51,335 nucleotides of DNA, taken from NCBI GenBank assembly GCA_017529875.1, contig JAFXNC010000014.1, positions 1 to 51,335 on the forward strand, read 5' to 3'. This DNA comes from Ruminococcus sp. GTDB taxonomy: Bacteria; Bacillota; Clostridia; Oscillospirales; Ruminococcaceae. Of this stretch, positions 32,531 through 40,642 are shown in pieces; the stretch's first letter is position 1; each line of letters starts with the position of its first letter. Position numbers and translations under genes: made by a program. The notes below the pieces were generated by a model that saw only the letters and a program-made list of their open reading frames with translations, was not told the DNA's origin and made no database searches.

Positions 32531-34762
32531 ATGACCAAACTCGAGGTGCTGAAACACTACTTCGGTCACAGCAGCTTCCTTGAAGGCCAGGAGGAGCTTA
32601 TCGACGCGGTGCTTGCGGGGCAGGACGTGCTGGGGATAATGCCCACCAGCGGCGGAAAGTCCATGTGCTACCAGATCCCGGCGCTGATGTCGGAGGGTAT
32701 CACCATAGTCGTGTCTCCGCTGATCTCGCTGATGAAGGATCAGGTCAACGCCCTGATACAGTCGGGAGTAAGAGCCGCCTATCTCAACAGATCCCTCACC
32801 CCCCAGCAGTACGAGACCGCCCTCGCCTGCGCCGAGAGAGGCGTCTACAAGCTGATCTATGTGGCGCCGGAGCGGCTCTGCACCCCCTCGTTCCTGCGAT
32901 TTGCCCGGAATGCCCGGCTGTCGCTGATAGCGGTGGACGAGGCGCACTGCGTTTCCCAGTGGGGGCAGGATTTTCGCCCCTCCTATATGCGCATACCGGA
33001 GTTCATGGCGCAGCTGAGCTGCCGTCCGCCGGTGGCAGCCTTCACCGCCACCGCCACAAGGCAGGTCAGGGAGGACATCATCAATTTGCTGAGGCTTGAC
33101 CGGCCCTTCATCAAGATCACCGGCTTTGACCGCAAGAACCTGTTCTTCTCGGTGGTGAAGCCAAGAAACAAATTCACCGAGCTGCTGAGCATACTCAAGC
33201 GTTTCAAGGACAGAAGCGGCATAATCTACTGCGCCACCCGGAACAATGTGGAGGAGGTCTGTGCCAAGCTGCGGGAGAAGGGCGTCTCCTGCGGGCGCTA
33301 TCATGCGGGGCTCCCCGACGAGGAACGCCGCTCCGTTCAGGACGATTTCAGCTTTGACCGCATCAGAGTGATCGTTGCCACCAACGCCTTCGGCATGGGC
33401 ATAGACAAGTCCAACGTGAACTTTGTCATCCACTACAACTGCCCCGGCAATATCGAGAGCTACTATCAGGAGGCAGGCCGTGCCGGACGCGACGGCGAAA
33501 ATGCGGAGTGCATACTGCTGTACAGCAAGAACGATATCGGCTTGCAGGAGTACATAATGGATATGAACCGCGACAACTCCGACCTGGACGAGGAAACGGC
33601 TGCCGCTCTGCACCGGCGTGACACCGAAAGGCTGCGCCGCATGGAGATGTACTGCAACACCACCGAGTGTCTCCGGGGGTATATCCTGCGGTACTTCGGG
33701 GAAAAGCACAGCGGTAACTGCGGCAGCTGCGGCAACTGCCTGAGAGGCTTTGAGGAGACAGACGTAACGGTGGAGGCGCAGAAGATACTCTCCTGCATCG
33801 TGAAGCTGAAGCTGCATTTCTACCCCATGGGGGCGGCTGCGGTCACGGATATACTCCGGGGCTCCAAGGCCGAGAAGATAGCAAAGTTCAAGAGCCTGTC
33901 CACCTACGGCATCATGTCCGAGGTGCCTGCCGCCAATATCAAGCTGATTATCAACCGGCTCATACAGGACGAATATGTCCGTCAGGACAGCGAATACAAG
34001 ACGCTGGTGATGACCGCCAAGGCCGAGCCCCTGCTCCACGGCAGGGAGACCCTGACCATGGCGCTGCCCAAGTCCCACAAGAAGATGTATCAGAGCGCGG
34101 TCAGCGACGGCATCTACGCTCTCGACCAGGGACTGTTCACCCGGCTCAAACTCATGCGCACGCGGCTGGCGGCTGCGGCTCATGTGCCGGCTTACATCAT
34201 ATTCTCCGACGCGGCGCTGCGCAGCATCTGTCAGAAGCGCCCCGCCGATTCGGAGGAGCTGCTGGAATGTGAGGGCATAGGCCCCGTGAAGGCTCAGAAC
34301 TACGGCGCTGAGATACTTGAAACGGTGAAAAACTACAAGGGCAGCGACGAGACCGGAGGCTCTCTGCTGGAATCCATGAGGGCGGCGCACACCGCCGGGG
34401 ACGGGAGTATGCTGTTTAAGCTGATACGCTTCAACAAGGCAAAGCTCTCCCCGGCAGAGGAGGCTGTTTCGGTGACAGGCTTCTGCGACAGGATACTGGA
34501 ATGTCTGTGCATCTCCGCTGACCGCAAGCTGATAGAGGCGGCGCTCACCGACTGGCTTCTGAAAAACAACTACGTTGCCCGCACCCGTGACGGCAAGAAG
34601 CTCACCGCCACCATCCTCTCCGACGAGGCGGGGGTGACAGAGGTGAGCAAGGTGAACCAGAAGGGCGAGGAATACAAGCAGCTCATCATCTCTCCCGAGG
34701 GGCAGGAGTTCCTGTTTTCAAACACCGACGAGATCTTTGCAGCAGGGAGTGAGAGCAGATGA
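32531..34762 (+). CDS. recQ: ATP-dependent DNA helicase RecQ
   Basis: 743 residues, about 130 longer than typical RecQ. Helicase motifs: Walker A PTSGGKS (38-44), DEAH (136-139) and SQWGQDFRPSY just after it, motif VI QEAGRAGRDG (about 317). A zinc-binding Cys set (CNTTEC...CGSCGNC, about 376-410), the RQC winged helix, and an HRDC domain (about 540-615) follow; the last ~100 residues are an extra helical region. 3'-5' DNA unwinding in recombination and fork repair. Overlaps the radC-like gene by four bases (ATGA), so they are co-translated. Confidence 0.95.
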   Translation: MTKLEVLKHYFGHSSFLEGQEELIDAVLAGQDVLGIMPTSGGKSMCYQIPALMSEGITIVVSPLISLMKDQVNALIQSGVRAAYLNRSLTPQQYETALACAERGVYKLIYVAPERLCTPSFLRFARNARLSLIAVDEAHCVSQWGQDFRPSYMRIPEFMAQLSCRPPVAAFTATATRQVREDIINLLRLDRPFIKITGFDRKNLFFSVVKPRNKFTELLSILKRFKDRSGIIYCATRNNVEEVCAKLREKGVSCGRYHAGLPDEERRSVQDDFSFDRIRVIVATNAFGMGIDKSNVNFVIHYNCPGNIESYYQEAGRAGRDGENAECILLYSKNDIGLQEYIMDMNRDNSDLDEETAAALHRRDTERLRRMEMYCNTTECLRGYILRYFGEKHSGNCGSCGNCLRGFEETDVTVEAQKILSCIVKLKLHFYPMGAAAVTDILRGSKAEKIAKFKSLSTYGIMSEVPAANIKLIINRLIQDEYVRQDSEYKTLVMTAKAEPLLHGRETLTMALPKSHKKMYQSAVSDGIYALDQGLFTRLKLMRTRLAAAAHVPAYIIFSDAALRSICQKRPADSEELLECEGIGPVKAQNYGAEILETVKNYKGSDETGGSLLESMRAAHTAGDGSMLFKLIRFNKAKLSPAEEAVSVTGFCDRILECLCISADRKLIEAALTDWLLKNNYVARTRDGKKLTATILSDEAGVTEVSKVNQKGEEYKQLIISPEGQEFLFSNTDEIFAAGSESR

Positions 34763-35451
34763 GCGTCAAGAATCCCCACGACGGACACCGCAGCCGCATG
34801 AGAAAGCGCCTCGAACTGGATCCGCACCTGTCGGGGTTCTCGGAGCATGAGATACTTGAAGTCATGCTCTACTACTGCCTGCCCAGGGTCAACACCAACG
34901 AGCTGGCGCACAGGCTCATCATGCATTTCGGCTCCCTGGCATCGGTCATGTCCCGGACGCCGGACGAGCTGGCTGCCATCGGGATAATATCCCGCAACTG
35001 CGCGGTATCGCTCACCTTTTTCAGCTCGGTGGCGCGATATCTCGGCACCGGCGGGCGGGCTGTGCGGGTGAGCATCTCGGATATCCGGGCGGTCAAGCAG
35101 CTGGTGTTCTCCGGCTTTGCGGGGCTGGGCAGGGAGGCTATCAGGATCTACGGCGTGAGCCCCCGCAAGGAGATATCGGTATCGAGGCTCATTGACAGAG
35201 GGTTCTTTTCCTCGGTGCAGATAGACATACAGCTGCTTATCGACACAGCCCGGAGCACCCGGTGCAGCGATATCATCATCGCCCACAATCACCCCGAATC
35301 GGACTGTGAGCCCTCTGACCCGGACATCGTCAACACCCGCATCATCGCAAGGGAGCTCTCGGAGCGGCACATACACCTGCTGGATCATCTGATCGTGGGA
35401 GACAGCGAGGTATTCTCCTTCCGGGAGCACGGGCTTGTCTTTGACACTTGA
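34759..35451 (+). CDS. RadC-like JAB-domain protein
   Basis: 230 residues. An N-terminal helix-hairpin-helix region (about 10-90) precedes a RadC/MPN(JAB) metalloprotease-like domain with the full metal motif HNHPESDCEPSDPD (about 172-185) and an upstream region around VSRLIDRGFFSS. The family's biochemical role is unclear; members are frequent in mobile elements and near repair genes. The N-terminal part begins with HDGHRSRMRKR, as in many RadC proteins. Translated from an ATGA overlap with recQ. A GGAGCG/CGCTCC hairpin follows the stop. Confidence 0.88.
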   Translation: MSVKNPHDGHRSRMRKRLELDPHLSGFSEHEILEVMLYYCLPRVNTNELAHRLIMHFGSLASVMSRTPDELAAIGIISRNCAVSLTFFSSVARYLGTGGRAVRVSISDIRAVKQLVFSGFAGLGREAIRIYGVSPRKEISVSRLIDRGFFSSVQIDIQLLIDTARSTRCSDIIIAHNHPESDCEPSDPDIVNTRIIARELSERHIHLLDHLIVGDSEVFSFREHGLVFDT

Positions 35452-35499
35452 ACGCTGCGGAGCGCGGCGCTCCGTAATATATTATCAGGAGGAATCATC

Positions 35500-35841
35500 A
35501 TGCCTTTTATCAACGTAAAGACCAACAAGCAGATCGCTGACGATGTCAAGGTCAGCATCAAGTCCAAACTTGGCACTGCTATCACCCTCATCCCCGGAAA
35601 GAGCGAGAGCTGGCTCATGGTGGGCATCGAGGACAGCTATGACCTTTGGTTCAAGGGCACCGGCGACCCTGCCGCCATGGTTGAGGTGAGCATCTACGGC
35701 AGCGCGTCCGCCGACGCCATGTCAGCCCTCACCGGCAGCATCACAGACATTCTCGGCGGCGAGCTGAGCATCCCTGCATCAAGGATCTACGTCAAGTACA
35801 CCCCCACGAATTACTGGGGCTGGAACGGATCGAATTTCTGA
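35500..35841 (+). CDS. MIF/tautomerase-superfamily protein
   Basis: 113 residues. Starts MPFINVKTN, exposing the catalytic Pro after Met removal, and ends with a GWNGSNF tail like that of macrophage migration inhibitory factor; the length also matches MIF (114). The middle VEVSIYGSASADAM... resembles the second beta-alpha-beta unit. MIF relatives tautomerise phenylpyruvate or D-dopachrome in vitro. Bacterial function is unknown. GGAGG upstream. It follows the radC-like gene by 48 bases and ends in a strong terminator. Confidence 0.82.
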   Translation: MPFINVKTNKQIADDVKVSIKSKLGTAITLIPGKSESWLMVGIEDSYDLWFKGTGDPAAMVEVSIYGSASADAMSALTGSITDILGGELSIPASRIYVKYTPTNYWGWNGSNF

Positions 35842-35860
35842 GGGATTCATAATACTGATC

Positions 35861-35891
35861 GCGGAGCGCGGTAAACGCTCCGCGTTTGTTT
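35861..35891 (+). terminator. Terminator after the MIF-like gene
   Basis: 8-bp stem GCGGAGCG/CGCTCCGC (35861-35868, 35876-35883) followed by GTTTGTTTT. Confidence 0.85.
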
Positions 35892-35917
35892 TCCCGGCCT
35901 GCTCCCTTTGCCTGCTA

Positions 35918-35946
35918 TTGATTTCTCCCCCTCGATGTGCTATAAT
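35918..35946 (+). promoter_or_regulatory. Promoter of the phosphodiesterase gene
   Basis: TTGATT (35918-35923), 17-nt spacer, TATAAT (35941-35946). Confidence 0.72.
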
Positions 35947-35976
35947 CAAACCAAACCCCTAAGGAGGTGACACCCT

Positions 35977-37074
35977 GTGCCTTTCAGCTATCCCTCATAC
36001 GGCAGCTGCCTTGCGAACCTCGGCTGCTCTGTTCTGAGCCACTTCGGCATCGAGCCCCCAAACACCACCTACCCGCCTATGGACAGGCTCCTTGCAAAGA
36101 ATTATAAAAACGTGGTCGTCATGCTCTTTGACGGCATGGGTACCAATATCATCGAAAAACATCTCTCCCCGGAGGGGCTGTTCCGCCGGAGCACGGTGTG
36201 CAGTCTTTCTTCCGTTTTCCCGCCTACTACCGTCCCTGCCACCGTCGCTATACGCTCCGGACTTTACCCGAACCAGTCCGCGTGGCTGGGGTGGAGCGCA
36301 TATATCAAGGAGTTCGACCGCAACGCGGAGTACTTCTCCGGCGAAGACCACGACGATCACTCTCTCCCCGCCGTCAACATCCGGGAGGCCATACCCTACT
36401 CCGATATCACAGACCTTATCCGGGAGGCGGGCTATGAGAGCCACTTCCTCTCGGAGTTTGACAAGGGCCGCCCCGAGTACAAAAGCCTTGCCAACATCTG
36501 CAATGAGGTCTCCCGCCTCTGCGCCGCCGGGGGCAAAAAGTACATCTACACCTACTACAAGCGCCCCGACAAGGATATGCACGAGCTCGGCATCGACTGC
36601 GAGGAGATAAGCTTCCTGCTGCGGGGTATTGAGAGCATGGTCTCTGATATGGCGGATACCCTCAGCGACACCCTGCTCATCATCACCGCCGACCACGGCC
36701 ATATCAACATCGACGGCAGGATCCTCACCGACTACCCCGACATCTGCGAGTGCCTGGTGAGGATGCCTTCATTCGAGGCGCGGGCTGTGAACTTCTTTGT
36801 CAGATCTGATCGCATCGCAGTCTTCCCGGAGATCTTCAACAGGCATTTCGGGGACTCCTTCAGGCTCATGACCCGGCAGCAGGTCATCGACAGCGGGCTT
36901 TTCGGCCCCGGCAGGTCTCACCCCCGGTTCGGGGAGCTGCTGGGCGACTGGCTTGCGGTGGGTGTTTCAGATAAGGCTCTCGTCACCTACGACAAGGGGC
37001 AGAAAGGCCATCACGCCGGCCTCACCCCGGATGAGCTGACGGTGCCCTTTATCGCAATTGAGAAAGGCCGGTGA
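35977..37074 (+). CDS. Alkaline-phosphatase-superfamily phosphodiesterase/nucleotide pyrophosphatase
   Basis: 365 residues. Metal-site Asp in VVMLFDGMG (about 49), the nucleophile region VFPPTTVPATVAIRSG (Thr near 87), and the distal metal motif TADHGHIN (about 242) with a further His near HHAGL (about 350) fit the type I phosphodiesterase/NPP branch. No signal peptide, so cytoplasmic. The start is GTG, supported by the near-perfect ribosome site AAGGAGGTGA (35961-35970). trmO starts right after its stop. The substrate is unknown. Confidence 0.82.
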   Translation: MPFSYPSYGSCLANLGCSVLSHFGIEPPNTTYPPMDRLLAKNYKNVVVMLFDGMGTNIIEKHLSPEGLFRRSTVCSLSSVFPPTTVPATVAIRSGLYPNQSAWLGWSAYIKEFDRNAEYFSGEDHDDHSLPAVNIREAIPYSDITDLIREAGYESHFLSEFDKGRPEYKSLANICNEVSRLCAAGGKKYIYTYYKRPDKDMHELGIDCEEISFLLRGIESMVSDMADTLSDTLLIITADHGHINIDGRILTDYPDICECLVRMPSFEARAVNFFVRSDRIAVFPEIFNRHFGDSFRLMTRQQVIDSGLFGPGRSHPRFGELLGDWLAVGVSDKALVTYDKGQKGHHAGLTPDELTVPFIAIEKGR

Positions 37075-37076
37075 AC

Positions 37077-37763
37077 ATGGACGGAATAACTCTGCGCCGC
37101 ATCGCGGTGATACATACAGAATTCAAGGAAAAATTCGGCATACCCCGCCAGAGCGGACGCGCCCCCTCGGCCCTGGGCAGGATAGTCTTCGAGCCGGAGT
37201 ACCGGGTGCCGGAGGCGCTTCGGGAGATAGAGGGGTTCTCGCATCTGTGGCTGATCTTCGATTTCTCCGAGGCTCACCGGGACCGGTGGTCGCCCACAGT
37301 GCGCCCGCCGCGGCTGGGAGGCAACCGCCGTGTAGGGGTCTTCGCCAGCCGTTCGCCCTTCCGACCCAACCCCATAGGGCTCTCCTGCGTGAAGCTGGAA
37401 CGCCTTGAACAGACCCTCTCCGAGGGGACGGTGCTGATCGTTTCAGGCTGTGACCTGCTGGACGGCACGCCGATATACGACATCAAGCCCTACCTGCCCT
37501 CTGCTGACAGCCGCCCTGATGCGGTGGGAGGGTATGCGGACGGATTCACGGGGTACCGGCTGGAGGTGGTGTTCCCGGAGGAACTTCTGGGGCAGATACC
37601 GCCGAGGAAGCGGCCTGCGCTGCTGGAGGCTCTGGCTGACGACCCGCGCCCCTCCTATCAGAACGACCCGGAGCGGGAATACAGTATGCGGTACGCTGAC
37701 TATGACATAAGCTTCGCGGTGGGCGGGGCCACGCTGACGGTGACAAGGGTAAGGCGAGTGTGA
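37077..37763 (+). CDS. trmO: tRNA N6-threonylcarbamoyladenosine methyltransferase TrmO
   Basis: 228 residues. UPF0066/TsaA fold with the signature NRRVGVFASRSPFRPNPIGLS (central part near residues 83-102), FSHLWLIFDF (about 53) and DLLDGTPIYDIKPYLP (about 124). It methylates t6A37 of certain tRNAs using SAM. ATG at 37077 has GAAAGG nine bases upstream; the in-frame GTG at 37071 overlaps the previous gene. Operon with the phosphodiesterase-family gene. Confidence 0.92.
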   Translation: MDGITLRRIAVIHTEFKEKFGIPRQSGRAPSALGRIVFEPEYRVPEALREIEGFSHLWLIFDFSEAHRDRWSPTVRPPRLGGNRRVGVFASRSPFRPNPIGLSCVKLERLEQTLSEGTVLIVSGCDLLDGTPIYDIKPYLPSADSRPDAVGGYADGFTGYRLEVVFPEELLGQIPPRKRPALLEALADDPRPSYQNDPEREYSMRYADYDISFAVGGATLTVTRVRRV

Positions 37764-37808
37764 GAGAAAGCTGAAATAGCGAACGCGGAGCGTTAATAAA
37801 ATGTTTTC

Positions 37809-37837
37809 TTGACTTATCTTTAATATAGTGGTATAAT
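37809..37837 (+). promoter_or_regulatory. Promoter of the preQ1 operon
   Basis: TTGACT (37809-37814), 17-nt spacer, TATAAT (37832-37837), just ahead of the riboswitch. Confidence 0.8.
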
Positions 37838-37843
37838 ACTATC

Positions 37844-37970
37844 CGACAGTTCGTTTGCGCCATCCTGTCGTTAAACAAAACCAGGGCAGTTTTTTGATGC
37901 ATTTCAGAGGGTATGCTGCCCTCTTGTTTTCATGCTCAGACTGCGTTCGCCCTGCGGCGAGCGCTTTTTT
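37844..37970 (+). promoter_or_regulatory. preQ1-I-like riboswitch with transcription attenuator
   Basis: Aptamer: stem CGACAG/CTGTCG (37844-37849, 37865-37870) and A-rich tail TTAAACAAAACCAGG (37871-37885), almost the tail of the Thermoanaerobacter tengcongensis preQ1-I (type 2) aptamer; the loop (37850-37864) is longer than usual. Platform: a 9-bp terminator hairpin (37943-37951 with 37956-37964, loop CTGC, six T) right before queD. CAGGGC (37882-37887), next to the tail, can pair with GCCCTG (37949-37954) in the terminator's 5' arm, giving an anti-terminator. PreQ1 binding should therefore shut the operon off. Confidence 0.75.
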
Positions 37971-37984
37971 ATTCGGAGGGGAAT

Positions 37985-38410
37985 ATGTATACACTCAGAA
38001 CATCCGCAGCCTTCGACAGCGCCCACTTCCTCGCGGGCTATGAGGGCAAGTGTGCCAATATCCACGGCCACCGCTGGAAGATCGAGGCCGAGGTCTCCGG
38101 CAGAGAGCTTGTCGCCGAGGGGGACAAGCGGGGTATGCTCATTGATTTCGGCGACCTGAAAAAGGCCGTCCGCGCCCTTGCCGACAGCTTCGACCATACG
38201 CTGATCTTTGAGCAGGGCAGCCTCCGCCCCGCGACCTTGCAGGCGCTGACCCGGGAGGGCTTTTCCCTCACCGAGGTGGATTTCCGTCCCACCGCCGAGA
38301 ACTTCGCCCGGCACTTTTATGAGCTGCTGACAGCACAGGGGCTGCCGGTGAGCTCGGTTACTGTCTACGAGACCCCCGAGAACTGCGCCGTATACGAGGT
38401 GGAAAAATGA
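37985..38410 (+). CDS. queD: 6-carboxytetrahydropterin synthase
   Basis: 141 residues. Converts dihydroneopterin triphosphate to 6-carboxy-tetrahydropterin, the second step of preQ1 synthesis. Zinc ligands His14, His27 and His29 (SAH and NIHGH) and catalytic Cys23 are present, with HTLIF and the C-terminal Glu in VYETPEN. The ATG at 37985 follows GGAGGGG; a longer frame back to 37913 would run through the attenuator. Overlaps queE by four bases. Confidence 0.95.
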   Translation: MYTLRTSAAFDSAHFLAGYEGKCANIHGHRWKIEAEVSGRELVAEGDKRGMLIDFGDLKKAVRALADSFDHTLIFEQGSLRPATLQALTREGFSLTEVDFRPTAENFARHFYELLTAQGLPVSSVTVYETPENCAVYEVEK

Positions 38411-39069
38411 GCTTTGCCGTTGCCGAAAAATTCGTGAGCATAAACGGCGAGAGCATCCGGGCAGGGGAGCCTGCGGTGTTCATACGCTTCACGGGCTGCA
38501 ACCTTGCCTGCTCCTACTGCGATACCAAATGGGCGAACGCCCCCGGCTGCCCCGCAGAGCAGCTCACGGCGCAGGAGATAGCCGACTACGTCCAAAGCAC
38601 CGGCATCACCAATGTTACTTTAACAGGCGGCGAGCCGCTGCTGCAAAAAGACCTGCCGGAGCTTATAGCCCTGCTCACCGGGAGCGGACACCGCGTGGAG
38701 CTGGAGACCAACGGCAGCCAGCCCATAGCGCAGCTCAGCGGGCTTGACCCCAGGCCGGTGTTCACCCTGGACTACAAGCTCCCCTCAAGCGGCATGGAGA
38801 GCGCCATGCTTACCGGGAATTACAAATACCTGAGCGGCGAGGACGCGGTGAAATTCGTCTCCGGCAGTATAGATGATCTGGAACGCGCCGCGCAGATAAT
38901 AGAGAAGTACAGTCTCACAGAAAAATGCAGAGTCTATCTCAGTCCGGTGTTCGGAGCGATAGACCCTGCGGATATGGTAAGCTTTATGATCGAGCGCAAG
39001 CTCAACGGAGTGCGGCTGCAGCTGCAGCTCCACAAATTCATATGGGATCCCGAAAAGAGAGGTGTCTGA
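38407..39069 (+). CDS. queE: 7-carboxy-7-deazaguanine synthase (radical SAM)
   Basis: 220 residues. Radical SAM cluster motif Cys31-x3-Cys35-x2-Cys38, followed by LTGGEPLLQ (about 76) for SAM binding; the short size and N-terminal SINGESIRAGEPAVFIRF match QueE. It contracts carboxy-tetrahydropterin to CDG. Starts on an ATGA overlap with queD, folE begins one base after its stop. Confidence 0.94.
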   Translation: MSFAVAEKFVSINGESIRAGEPAVFIRFTGCNLACSYCDTKWANAPGCPAEQLTAQEIADYVQSTGITNVTLTGGEPLLQKDLPELIALLTGSGHRVELETNGSQPIAQLSGLDPRPVFTLDYKLPSSGMESAMLTGNYKYLSGEDAVKFVSGSIDDLERAAQIIEKYSLTEKCRVYLSPVFGAIDPADMVSFMIERKLNGVRLQLQLHKFIWDPEKRGV

Positions 39070-39070
39070 A

Positions 39071-39628
39071 ATGGACAGAGAAAAGATAGAATACCACATT
39101 CGCGGACTGCTTGAAGCTATCGGCGAAGACCCCGACAGGGAAGGCCTCGTTGAGACCCCCTCACGGGTGGCCGATATGCTGGAGGAGGTGCTGGAGGGCA
39201 CCGCCTACACCAATCACGAGATAGCTCAGATGTTCGGCAAGACCTTCTCCGCCGGGGAGCAGCAGGCGGATCAGGCCATTGTCATGAAGGACATAACGGT
39301 GTTCAGCTACTGCGAGCATCACCTGGCGCTGATGTACGATATGACCGTCAGCGTGGGGTACATCCCCCGGGGCAGGGTGCTGGGTCTGAGCAAGATCGCC
39401 CGCATCTGCGACATGGCGGCAAAGCGCCTCCAGCTCCAGGAGCGCATCGGTCAGGACATCGCCGAGATAATCGCCGAGGCCGCCGGCACCGAGGACGTGG
39501 GAGTGCGCATAGTGGGCTCCCACAGCTGCATGACTGCAAGAGGCATAAAAAACGCCTCGTCCCGGACCGAGACGAGGACGTATTTAGGCGCTTTCAAGAC
39601 CCGCCAGGAGTTAAAGGACTTACTCTGA
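39071..39628 (+). CDS. folE: GTP cyclohydrolase I
   Basis: 185 residues. Turns GTP into dihydroneopterin triphosphate, the first step toward both folate and preQ1; its place here says the copy serves preQ1. Zinc ligands: Cys in FSYCEHH (about 79) and His/Cys in GSHSCMTARG (about 151), where the usual QEHLCM reads GSHSCM. ATG at 39071 has GAGAGGTG six bases upstream. The 3' end overlaps that of the opposing dockerin gene by nine bases with no terminator between. Confidence 0.93.
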   Translation: MDREKIEYHIRGLLEAIGEDPDREGLVETPSRVADMLEEVLEGTAYTNHEIAQMFGKTFSAGEQQADQAIVMKDITVFSYCEHHLALMYDMTVSVGYIPRGRVLGLSKIARICDMAAKRLQLQERIGQDIAEIIAEAAGTEDVGVRIVGSHSCMTARGIKNASSRTETRTYLGAFKTRQELKDLL

Positions 39629-40513
39629 GACTCCTCTGAGCAGCTGGGTCTTGAACCGTGAATAGTCGCGCATATTTATCTTTTTGTCATAGTTGAGGTC
39701 GGCGGCTTTCATCCTGATGGTCTTGGTCTGACCGAGAAGATACTTCTGCAGCTCGGCGTAATCCCGCATATTGACCTTGCCGTCGTAATTGAGGTCGCCT
39801 TTTATCGTATAGAGGTTAAGCTCGCTGTATCTGATAACTACATTCTCGCCCTTGCCGACAATGACGCGGTCAACGAAGTTGACTGTCTGACCGTTCTTCA
39901 CGATGGTTCTGGCAGTGTCCTCGTTTTTCCTGGATGTTATCGCAACGACTCCGAAGGGGTAGAGTGTTTTGCCCTTGCTGTCAACTATCTCGACATCTTT
40001 GTAATTCTCGGCGTCGAGTGCTTTTGAGAGAATGCTATCTATGGATTTGCTGGCGCCGACTTTGGTCATCTCCAGCAACTCCATCAGCATATACCTTTGG
40101 TAGTAGCCCTTGAACATCAGACCCAGATTTCTGATATCCTTGCAGTTTTGGTTCATCTTGGAGATGTATTTGCTGTCGGTGCACAGCTTGAGCCCTGTGC
40201 CGCTTGCGGGTGCGTCATCCATCATCAGTAAAAATTCCGGATCGGTTTCTTTGAGCACTTCGAGGGCTTCTTTCACAGCCGCCTGTACCTTGGGGCTGTT
40301 GGTGACATCATCGGAATAGATGTATTTGAATACCACCTCATCGTCGAGCATGAAAGTGCCTATGTATACCTCCGAGGTCTTCTGCACGACCGCTTTCCAG
40401 CCTATCACGTTTATCTCGGCGGTGCCCGCTGCGCTCACCGGACTTGCCATGCAGCTGAGAGCGACCACAGCCGCAGCGGCTGTGCTTAAAATGCTCCGAA
40501 AGAGCTTTTTCAT
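39620..40513 (-). CDS. Secreted dockerin protein inside the preQ1 cluster
   Basis: 297 residues. Signal peptide (about 1-26, ending in ASPVSA) and a C-terminal dockerin (about 238-297) with two loops DLNYDxKxNMRDY, both with Asn-Tyr-Asp rather than the DGNG of the other dockerins. The ~200-residue middle, mixed alpha/beta with VKEALEVLKETDPEFLLMMDD, was not recognised. Start at 40513 set by AGGAGG eight bases upstream; long 5' extension of the frame is not translated. It lies opposite to and between folE and queC, as if inserted into a queDE-folE-queC-queF operon. Confidence 0.85.
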   Translation of the reverse strand: MKKLFRSILSTAAAAVVALSCMASPVSAAGTAEINVIGWKAVVQKTSEVYIGTFMLDDEVVFKYIYSDDVTNSPKVQAAVKEALEVLKETDPEFLLMMDDAPASGTGLKLCTDSKYISKMNQNCKDIRNLGLMFKGYYQRYMLMELLEMTKVGASKSIDSILSKALDAENYKDVEIVDSKGKTLYPFGVVAITSRKNEDTARTIVKNGQTVNFVDRVIVGKGENVVIRYSELNLYTIKGDLNYDGKVNMRDYAELQKYLLGQTKTIRMKAADLNYDKKINMRDYSRFKTQLLRGVSE

Positions 40514-40570
40514 TCTCATTACCTCCTGAAAAATGTTGTCCTGATACGTTGCTTTGTTACATACTATTAT

Positions 40571-40599
40571 ATTATAACACCGCAAACACGTTATGTCAA
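40571..40599 (-). promoter_or_regulatory. Promoter of the inserted dockerin gene
   Basis: Minus strand TTGACA (40594-40599), 17-nt spacer, TATAAT (40571-40576). A weaker plus-strand candidate for queC overlaps it: TTGCTT (40549-40554), 17 nt, TTATAA (40572-40577). Confidence 0.75.
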
Positions 40600-40642
40600 T
40601 GATGTTTGATAAATTTTTCACGACCCGAAAGGAAGTTTCCCT

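Noticed and set aside
32465..34390. 641-codon minus-strand frame opposite recQ
   Set aside because: Low-complexity His/Gln/Arg-rich shadow; RecQ motifs on the plus strand are unambiguous.
37913..37984. N-terminal extension of queD
   Set aside because: It would be translated across the attenuator hairpin and lacks a ribosome binding site; QueD homologues start at the MYTLRTS position.
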